Assembly (NCBI GenBank): GCA_938041655.1
Contig: CALISW010000085.1
Coordinates: forward strand, 1 to 39,875
Reading direction: 5' to 3'
DNA from: an uncultured Thiotrichales bacterium
GTDB lineage: Bacteria; Pseudomonadota; Gammaproteobacteria; CAZUMV01
Length of the DNA: 39,875 nucleotides
Below the pieces are notes generated by a model. That model did no database searches and was not told the DNA's origin. It was given only the letters and a program-made list of their open reading frames with translations. Shown one piece after another: positions 18,957-25,551 of the stretch; the stretch's first letter is position 1; the number at the start of each line of letters is the position of its first letter. A program made the translations under genes and the position numbers.

Positions 18957-19889
18957 CTATATCACAGCGGTAAAAATAGCTTGAGAAATAGCACTCGTTT
19001 TTACCTGCACCGGGTCAAAGAATGTTAAATCTTTTTCCGAGCGCAGCCACGTGAACTGTCGCTTGGCTAATTGTCGTGTTGCCACCACACCTTTGTGCAA
19101 AAGTGTCTCTTTATCGTAACTGCCGTTAAGATATTCATAGACCTGTCGGTAACCGACAGCACGCAACGATGGGTTATCCAGATCGAGTGACCAGCGTTGC
19201 TGTAACCCCTGCACCTCATCAATTAAACCGTGCTGCAACATCAACTCAAAACGCTGCTGAATTCTCTGATGCAATATCGCTCGATCGGAAGGTAGCAAGG
19301 CAAATTTATGTGCTTCGTATTTATTGGAAGTTTGAAGCTGTTGTTTAAGTAACTCTGTTAGAGAACTTCCCGTCAGCTCATAGACCTCAAGCGCACGCTG
19401 AATACGTTGCTGATCATTTTCATGAATCCTGGCAGCGGCCACAGGGTCCACTTTCTGCAGACGCTGATGTAAAACTGACCAACCTGAAGCTACCGCTTCT
19501 TGTTCGAGTTGCTGCCGTACTTCTTGATCAGCTTCTGGCAACTTAGCGAGTCCTTGCAACAAGGCACGGAAGTATAAAAATGTGCCACCGACTAATAATG
19601 GAGTTTTTCCACGTTCGGTAATGTCTGTGATCAAACTCGCTGCATCAGTGGCAAAACTGGAAGCGGAATAGGATTGGTCTGGATTGATGATATCGACTAA
19701 ATGATGGGGGGCTTGCTCAAGCTCAAGCGGGGTTGGTTTTGCCGTACCAATATCCATCTCTCGATAGACCAGGGCGGAGTCCACACTGATGATTTCAAAT
19801 TTATCGGTGCCATGTAGATCGATAGCTACTTCTGTTTTACCGCTAGCAGTTGGTCCATACAGACAAACGATTTTAGTTGGGCTGGTCAT
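18957..19889 (-). CDS. miaA: tRNA dimethylallyltransferase
   Basis: A 310-residue enzyme with the N-terminal P-loop GPTASGKTEVA (about 12-22), the DSALVYREMDIGTAKPT substrate segment and LLVGGTFLYFRALLQGLAKLP. The C-terminal RAVGYRQVYEYL and TRQLAKRQFTWLR tRNA-binding motifs are also present. It adds a dimethylallyl group to A37 of tRNAs that read UNN codons. The ATG shares one base with the mutL stop, so the two are translationally coupled; hfq follows. Confidence 0.97.
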   Translation of the reverse strand: MTSPTKIVCLYGPTASGKTEVAIDLHGTDKFEIISVDSALVYREMDIGTAKPTPLELEQAPHHLVDIINPDQSYSASSFATDAASLITDITERGKTPLLVGGTFLYFRALLQGLAKLPEADQEVRQQLEQEAVASGWSVLHQRLQKVDPVAAARIHENDQQRIQRALEVYELTGSSLTELLKQQLQTSNKYEAHKFALLPSDRAILHQRIQQRFELMLQHGLIDEVQGLQQRWSLDLDNPSLRAVGYRQVYEYLNGSYDKETLLHKGVVATRQLAKRQFTWLRSEKDLTFFDPVQVKTSAISQAIFTAVI

Positions 19890-21661
19890 TAGCGACCACG
19901 CATAAATAAACCATCCAGCTGACTGACGCTTAACTGGGTCCAGGTCGGACGACCATGGTTACACTGGCCACTGCGCTCGGTTTCTTCCATTTGACGCAGC
20001 AAAGCATTCATCTCAGGCACACTCAATTTACGATTGGCACGCACGGAACCATGACATGCCATGCTGGATAATAGCTCATCCATCGCCTGTTCGACCCGCG
20101 CGCTGGAACCATGTTCAGAAATATCAGAGAGTACATCACGCACCAGTGACTCTGCATCACCTTGAGCTAACAACGCAGGCACTGCACGAATCATGACTTG
20201 CTCTTCGGCCCGTCTATCCAATTGCAGACCAAGTGTGCTTAACATCTGCTGCTCGCTTTCTACTAAATCTGCTTCCGCACTGCTCACTCGCATTGAGACC
20301 GGCACTAACAAAGGCTGCTGGGCCAGTCCATCAGTATGAAAATGTCTTTTTAACTGTTCATAGGTAATACGCTCATGCGCGGCATGCATATCCACCAGCA
20401 CCAAACCACTAGCATTCTCAGCCAGGATATATATCCCATGCAATTGCGCCAAAGCAAAGCCCATCGGCGGCATGTGCTGCTCATCACTTACGGGCGTTCT
20501 GTTTGGTTGCTCGGCCAAATCGGCGTAGACCGCCACAGACTCTGCCACAGCGGCCGAGGAAGGTGCCTGATATGAAGATGATTGCTGTTGAAAGGCGGTT
20601 TCTACTTGCACCATTTCGGGCGCTAGCTTGGGCATAGCATCGATACCAGCATGATCTTTGGCAGGAATGGTATCTGCTATGACTTTTTCAATTGTTCTGA
20701 AAATAAAATCATGTACCAGTCGCGACTCCCTCAAACGTACTTCGGTTTTAGCGGGATGTGCATTCACATCAACCTGACGCGGCTCCATTTCCAGGTGCAA
20801 GACATAGGCCGGTTGACGGCCGTGATACAGCACATCACGATAGGCGTGCTTGGCAGCATGGGCAAGCACCTTGTCGCGTACCATGCGTCCATTAATAAAA
20901 AAGTATTGCATGTCTGGCTGACTACGTGAAAACACCGGTAAGCCAACCCAGCCCCATAATCTAAGCCCGGCGCCCTGCTCATCAAAAAACCGGGACTGAC
21001 TATGGAAATTATTGCCGCAAATCGTGGCTACCCGCTTTTCAAAACCCGCCTGATCCTGAGCAGCCGACCAGCGATGTACCGAGCGCTGGTTATGTCGTAT
21101 CTCAAAAGCCGTTTCAAAATGACTCAAAGCAAGGTTTTTGAGTAACTTGTCTATATGTTTATATTCTGTTTTTTCAGTGCGCAGGAATTTGCGTCGCGCC
21201 GGCACATTATAAAACAGGTCTGCCACTTCAATGGTAGTGCCTGGTGGATGTGGCTGCGGGCTTAGCTCACCGCTGCCATCACTGTGTTGCTGATATCGCC
21301 ACCCCGAATCCTCGCCATTGACTGAAGTGGTCAAAGTGAAACGAGATACCGACGCGATACTCGGCAAAGCTTCACCTCTGAAACCAAGACTGCTGACATT
21401 TTCCAGATCGTGTAATGATTCGATCTTGCTCGTTGCATGACGTGATAACGCCAGCTCAATCTGCTCTCTCTCAATGCCGTCACCGTCATCGCGAATCTTG
21501 ATTAACTTGGTGCCACCCTGCTCCAGATCAATCCAGATGGCAGTAGCATTAGCATCTAGCGAATTTTCGAGCAATTCCTTGAGCACAGAAGCCGGGCGCT
21601 CGACCACCTCGCCGGCGGCGATCTGGTTAATTAATTGAGGGGAAAGCTTACGGATCGGCAT
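19889..21661 (-). CDS. mutL: DNA mismatch repair protein MutL (endonuclease-type)
   Basis: A 590-residue protein from ATG 21661, which gives the invariant N-terminus MPIRKLSPQLINQIAAGEVV; the frame is open upstream to 21763, but that part is not MutL-like and overlaps the amidase gene. The GHKL ATPase domain shows ELLENSLDANA, RDDGDGI, RHATSKI and GFRGEALPSIASVS. The C-terminal dimerisation domain contains DMHAAHERITYE (D424-E435), which fits the DxHAx2Ex4E endonuclease motif with Met in place of Gln. The accompanying ACHGSVRAN and CNHGRPT motifs are also present. Such MutL proteins nick DNA themselves and occur in MutH-less bacteria; E. coli MutL lacks these motifs. It lies downstream of the amidase gene. 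Confidence 0.96.
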   Translation of the reverse strand: MPIRKLSPQLINQIAAGEVVERPASVLKELLENSLDANATAIWIDLEQGGTKLIKIRDDGDGIEREQIELALSRHATSKIESLHDLENVSSLGFRGEALPSIASVSRFTLTTSVNGEDSGWRYQQHSDGSGELSPQPHPPGTTIEVADLFYNVPARRKFLRTEKTEYKHIDKLLKNLALSHFETAFEIRHNQRSVHRWSAAQDQAGFEKRVATICGNNFHSQSRFFDEQGAGLRLWGWVGLPVFSRSQPDMQYFFINGRMVRDKVLAHAAKHAYRDVLYHGRQPAYVLHLEMEPRQVDVNAHPAKTEVRLRESRLVHDFIFRTIEKVIADTIPAKDHAGIDAMPKLAPEMVQVETAFQQQSSSYQAPSSAAVAESVAVYADLAEQPNRTPVSDEQHMPPMGFALAQLHGIYILAENASGLVLVDMHAAHERITYEQLKRHFHTDGLAQQPLLVPVSMRVSSAEADLVESEQQMLSTLGLQLDRRAEEQVMIRAVPALLAQGDAESLVRDVLSDISEHGSSARVEQAMDELLSSMACHGSVRANRKLSVPEMNALLRQMEETERSGQCNHGRPTWTQLSVSQLDGLFMRGR

Positions 21662-21731
21662 GCTAGTGACACTCTCTCTGATGGTGCCTATTGTGCCTGA
21701 GCGAAAGTATTTTGTCGCTGTTAGACAGCCA

Positions 21732-23021
21732 TCAGGTTTGTGGGATTCGCAACACCTGTCCAATCCGTATTTTGTCTGAGCTCAGCTTGTTAATTTTGCG
21801 CAATGCTTTGAGCGAAATATCGTAACGATGCGCAATACCAGAAAGTGTCTCACCCGATTTGATCACATGTTCTTCAGCCCGCAAGCTTGCAACAATCGTA
21901 CCTATCGGGGCATTTTCTTTAAAATAATTTTTGATACCTCGCATCAAAGAGGTGACCAACTTGTCCTGATGCGCCTTGCTGCGTAATTTCTTTTCTTCTG
22001 CCGAGTTGGACAGGAAAGCAGACTCAACCAGTACCGAAGGAATATCGGGTGATTTCAGCACCATAAAGCCAGCCTGTTCCACCCGGTCACTATGGGTATC
22101 ACCCAGCTTGGTTAACTCACCGAGCAAAAATCCGGCAATCTGCACACTGGTTTCATTGGTATGTCGTTGTGATAAATCGAGTAACACGGAAGCCAGTACC
22201 TCATCCTTGTCGTCAATACTGACGCCACCCACTAAATCAGAACTGTTTTCACGTTCTGCCAACCATCGTGCCGCCTCACTGGTCGCACCACTGGCTGACA
22301 AGGTAAATACGGATGAACCTTTGGCACTGCGATTTTTAGCGGCATCAGCATGAATTGATACAAATAGATCAGCCTGCTTCTCTCGCGCCAGGACTGTCCG
22401 TTGTTTTAATGGTATGAAGATGTCCTTATCACGAGTTAAATACGCTTTGTAACCAATTTGCTTGTTAATTCTGCCAGCCAGCTTTCTAGCAAGACTCAAT
22501 GCTATATCTTTTTCCAACGTCCCACGTTTGCCGATAGCACCCGGGTCTTTACCACCATGACCGGCATCAACCATAATGATAATTTCTCTGGGCTCAGCCT
22601 CATCTTTAGGAGTGACTACCTCAATCGCCTTTAAGGTATCGTCATTAAATAACTCCACCAACAGACGTGGCGTCTCACCATCGGGCATGATGACACTGTT
22701 GATTTCCATTTTATCTTGTAAATCCAGCACCACTCGCAAGTCATCTACATTGCGCACGGCATAGCGCAAACCCAATAACGGTTTAACGGCTTCTATTTCA
22801 AGCGCCACATCTTTGGAAAGACTGGTAGCAGGTAAATCAATAACCACCCTTTCAGGGTTATCCAAACGAAATAACTTGTGTTCAACATCTTCACTGAGAT
22901 CAAAGAACAAGCGCAACTTGCCATCCACTTGTTCAAAATTGAAGTCATCAAGCGTCGCGGCAAAGGTTGCGGAAGAGCAGGCAAAAACGCAGAGAATAAA
23001 CAACAGCAGCTGTTTAAACAT
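21732..23021 (-). CDS. N-acetylmuramoyl-L-alanine amidase with AMIN and LysM domains (AmiB/AmiC type)
   Basis: A 429-residue exported cell-wall hydrolase starting at ATG 23021, which gives a signal peptide (MFKQLLLFILCVFACSSATFA); an ATG at 23048 adds nine residues. Order: AMIN domain (about 22-125, targeting septal envelope), Amidase_3 catalytic domain (about 145-365, with zinc-site motifs VDAGHGGKDPGA, SIHADA and VESAFLSN), and one C-terminal LysM repeat (HVIKSGETLSGIAHRYDIS..IGQVLRIPQT). It cleaves the amide between MurNAc and L-Ala to split daughter cells. Family members are normally activated by EnvC or NlpD. The position between tsaE and mutL corresponds to amiB of enterics. Confidence 0.93.
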   Translation of the reverse strand: MFKQLLLFILCVFACSSATFAATLDDFNFEQVDGKLRLFFDLSEDVEHKLFRLDNPERVVIDLPATSLSKDVALEIEAVKPLLGLRYAVRNVDDLRVVLDLQDKMEINSVIMPDGETPRLLVELFNDDTLKAIEVVTPKDEAEPREIIIMVDAGHGGKDPGAIGKRGTLEKDIALSLARKLAGRINKQIGYKAYLTRDKDIFIPLKQRTVLAREKQADLFVSIHADAAKNRSAKGSSVFTLSASGATSEAARWLAERENSSDLVGGVSIDDKDEVLASVLLDLSQRHTNETSVQIAGFLLGELTKLGDTHSDRVEQAGFMVLKSPDIPSVLVESAFLSNSAEEKKLRSKAHQDKLVTSLMRGIKNYFKENAPIGTIVASLRAEEHVIKSGETLSGIAHRYDISLKALRKINKLSSDKIRIGQVLRIPQT

Positions 23022-23098
23022 ACTCACTATAAAAACTGATCTCTGCATTTAAATTCCGGATGATCGGGCTCTGATCGAAATTGTAGGTCTCAATACTG

Positions 23099-23124
23099 AA
23101 AAATCAAGGTTTTTCTTGTTTTTT
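23099..23124. terminator. Weak A/T-rich hairpin with T-runs on both strands (tsaE-amidase gap)
   Basis: AAAAATCAAG (23099-23108), loop GTTTTT, CTTGTTTTTT (23115-23124) can pair over ten positions with one T-T mismatch. Only three of the pairs are G-C, but T-runs follow on either strand. It lies in the 140-bp gap between tsaE and the amidase gene, so it could act as a weak terminator or attenuator within the operon. The repeat is visible; termination is a guess. Confidence 0.3.
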
Positions 23125-23161
23125 AGCATGATAGAGGCATTAATTTGTGCAAGCTATGAAT

Positions 23162-23590
23162 TTAAGGCTGCAAATCACTCTCAATACTAATTTTTCTTCC
23201 ACCATCGCTCGGCGTGAGGGTAATCATGAGATCCAGTCCAGCCGTCCACTTGCCACCCTTCTCAGGCCACTCGATCAGACATAAGTTCCCATCACCGATG
23301 TAATCTGAGAAACCAATAAATTCGAGTTCATCGGGGTCGGCTAACCGATACAAATCAAAGTGAGCTACTTCCAATTCAGCTACCTTATAGCTCTCAACCA
23401 AACCATAAGTAGGGCTTTTGACTGCCCCCCCATAACCCATGGCACGCAACAGTCCTCGTACCAGTGTTGTTTTGCCGGCGCCCAAAGGCCCACTCAAACC
23501 AACCATATTCAAAGATTTAATTTGGGGCAGTAACTTTTCTGCATAGGCGGGCATAGCCGCTTCAGTTGGAATCAGTTGCTCGGACAGCAT
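23162..23590 (-). CDS. tsaE: tRNA threonylcarbamoyladenosine biosynthesis ATPase TsaE
   Basis: A 142-residue P-loop protein with GPLGAGKTTLVRGLL (about 35-49), SPTYGLVESY and HFDLYRLADPDELEFIGF, all hallmarks of TsaE (YjeE). It works with TsaB and TsaD to make t6A37 in tRNAs that read ANN codons. It is directly upstream of the amidase gene as in most gammaproteobacteria. Upstream, where nnrE/yjeF usually sits, there is pgi instead. Confidence 0.96.
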   Translation of the reverse strand: MLSEQLIPTEAAMPAYAEKLLPQIKSLNMVGLSGPLGAGKTTLVRGLLRAMGYGGAVKSPTYGLVESYKVAELEVAHFDLYRLADPDELEFIGFSDYIGDGNLCLIEWPEKGGKWTAGLDLMITLTPSDGGRKISIESDLQP

Positions 23591-23650
23591 GTGTCGCCAG
23601 GCTGTTTGATTAGCGCAGAGCCAATCACAGAGGTGTTGATAATATTCGAT

Positions 23651-23677
23651 AACATGGCGAAATTATAACGCCATGTT
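23651..23677. promoter_or_regulatory. Perfect 9-bp inverted repeat enclosing a leftward TATAAT, between pgi and tsaE
   Basis: AACATGGCG (23651-23659) and CGCCATGTT (23669-23677) are exact inverted copies around a 9-bp AT-only loop. Read leftward, the centre contains TATAAT, a consensus -10 hexamer, about 70 bp before tsaE. It could be an operator over a tsaE promoter or a stem-loop at the end of pgi mRNA; no T-run follows, which argues against an intrinsic terminator. Confidence 0.4.
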
Positions 23678-23690
23678 CAGAGAAGATGAA

Positions 23691-25403
23691 TTACTCTTTA
23701 GACGCCTTAATGTAATTCATCAAACCATTGGTTGAGCTATCGTGCTTGAACACAGTTGAGGTGCTTTTGAGTTCTCGCAAAATAGTTTTTGCCAGAGTCT
23801 TACCAAGCTCAACACCCCATTGATCATAAGAGTTAATATCCCAGATCATACCCTGCACCATCACTTTATGTTCGTACATAGCGAGCAATGAGCCAAGACT
23901 TCTAGGTGTAACACGCTTGAGCAAAATAGTATTGCTGGGGCGGTTACCATTAAAGGTCATATGTGGCAATAATTTAACAATATCGGATTGTTGTAATTCC
24001 TGCATTTCAAGGATTTGCCGGGTCTCTTCGCGGGTGCGGCCTTTCATCAACGCTTCAGACTGCGCCAGAAAATTTGCCAGTAAAATATGGTGGTGCTCGC
24101 CCACCGGATTACTCGATTCGATAGGCGCAATGAAATCGCATGGAATCATTGCCGTGCCTTGATGCAGTAATTGATAAAAGGCGTGTTGACCGTTAGTGCC
24201 TGCCCTGCCCCAAATTACCGGGCCGGTTGCATGGTCAACCGGGTCTTCGTTTTTCTTGATGGCTTTACCATTACTCTCCATATCCAACTGTTGTAAATAT
24301 TCAACGATTGAATCGAGATGTTGATCGTATGGTAGTACCGCATGGTTCGGAGCCATGAAAAAATTCACATACCAGATTCCAAGTACCGCCATAATAAATG
24401 GAATATTCTGGTCCAGTGACGCTTTTCGAAAATGCTCATCCATCGCATGGGCGCCATCCAGCAACTCTTCAAATTCATCCATCCCAATGGCTAACGCAAT
24501 TGGCAATCCGACTGTGGACCACAGCGAATATCTACCACCTACCCAGTTCCAGAAACGAAATATATTTTCTTTGGCAATACCAAACTCGACCACACCAGAT
24601 TCATTGGTAGAAACCGCGACAAAATGCTTGGCAACCGCTTCTTCATCACCCAGATAGTTGAGCAGCCAATCTCTGGCCGTTCTGGCATTGGTCATAGTTT
24701 CCAAAGTCGTGAATGTTTTTGATACTACGACAAACAAGGTGGTTTCGGGTTTGACCTTCTTTAAGATTCCGGCAATCTGCGAGCCATCCACATTAGATAG
24801 AAAATGGAAATTCATTTCAGAGATCTGATATGGCTCTAACGCCTCGCACACCATTCTGGCACCCAGGTCAGAACCACCAATACCAATACTCACAACATCC
24901 GTTATTCGCTCGCCCGTATAACCTTTCCAGCCACCCATACGGACTTGTTCTGTAAATTCACGCATGTGTTCAAGTTCGGCGTGCACCAAAGGCATAACGT
25001 CTTGACCATTTACGTGCACTTCTTTTTCTGAACGATTTCTTAATGCGGTATGTAACACCGCCCGGTTTTCAGTCCAGTTAACTTTCTGCCCGTCAAACAT
25101 AGCCGCAATCTTGTCTTGAAGATTGAGCTCTTTGGCCAGCTTGACCATTAAGTCACGGGTGTATTCGGTAAATCGATTTTTAGAATAGTCGAAGAGAATA
25201 TCTTCAAATTCGACGGAGAATCTTTCAAAGCGCTGCGCATCATTCTCAAACAGGTTACGCATCTCTACATCTCGTAACTCTGCATAATGCACTTCAAGTG
25301 CCTTCCACGCCTTTGAATTTGTCAGTTCACTATTATCTTTATTGACCGAACTACGAATCTTGCGAATCGCTTCAGAGGCTTCCATGACTGTCAGTGTAGG
25401 CAT
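23691..25403 (-). CDS. pgi: Glucose-6-phosphate isomerase
   Basis: A 570-residue enzyme, slightly longer than the usual 550. Signature segments include the substrate-binding SIGIGGSDLGARMV, the VVSKTFTTLETMTN phosphate-binding loop, WVGGRYSLWSTVGLP, GRAGTNGQHAFYQLLHQGT (catalytic His) and WGVELGKTLAK (catalytic Lys). It interconverts glucose-6-phosphate and fructose-6-phosphate. It occupies the site upstream of tsaE where nnrE is common and is divergent from ppc across a 148-bp shared control region. The start ATG has AGGAG 12 nt upstream, which is a long spacing; a +1-frame ATG at 25413 lies nearer that site. Confidence 0.97.
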   Translation of the reverse strand: MPTLTVMEASEAIRKIRSSVNKDNSELTNSKAWKALEVHYAELRDVEMRNLFENDAQRFERFSVEFEDILFDYSKNRFTEYTRDLMVKLAKELNLQDKIAAMFDGQKVNWTENRAVLHTALRNRSEKEVHVNGQDVMPLVHAELEHMREFTEQVRMGGWKGYTGERITDVVSIGIGGSDLGARMVCEALEPYQISEMNFHFLSNVDGSQIAGILKKVKPETTLFVVVSKTFTTLETMTNARTARDWLLNYLGDEEAVAKHFVAVSTNESGVVEFGIAKENIFRFWNWVGGRYSLWSTVGLPIALAIGMDEFEELLDGAHAMDEHFRKASLDQNIPFIMAVLGIWYVNFFMAPNHAVLPYDQHLDSIVEYLQQLDMESNGKAIKKNEDPVDHATGPVIWGRAGTNGQHAFYQLLHQGTAMIPCDFIAPIESSNPVGEHHHILLANFLAQSEALMKGRTREETRQILEMQELQQSDIVKLLPHMTFNGNRPSNTILLKRVTPRSLGSLLAMYEHKVMVQGMIWDINSYDQWGVELGKTLAKTILRELKSTSTVFKHDSSTNGLMNYIKASKE

Positions 25404-25429
25404 TGCGTTCCATCGCTCCTTAGTAACCT

Positions 25430-25503
25430 GAAAATTGTGCGCCAGCCTGCTATTGTAAACCTGTCACTGGTTCACGTTATTTGAGCTGGAGGCGCAAATT
25501 TTC
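25430..25503. promoter_or_regulatory. Large imperfect dyad in the pgi/ppc divergent promoter region
   Basis: GAAAATTGTGCGCCAGC (25430-25446) and GCTGGAGGCGCAAATTTTC (25485-25503) are inverted copies apart from small insertions (an extra base in one arm and two in the other). They lie 27 and 49 bp from the pgi and ppc starts respectively. This could be a shared operator or looping site for both genes. The 148-bp gap contains no further gene. Confidence 0.4.
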
Positions 25504-25551
25504 AACTATTATTACCTGAATTTCAGATTTTAACGAACAATTGAGGCCAGT

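Noticed and set aside
21662-21763. N-terminal extension of MutL
   Set aside because: The invariant MutL N-terminus starts at ATG 21661; the extension overlaps the amidase stop region and is not MutL-like.
21976-22353. A 125-codon rightward frame inside the amidase gene
   Set aside because: Antisense shadow of the Amidase_3 domain, whose own motifs are intact.
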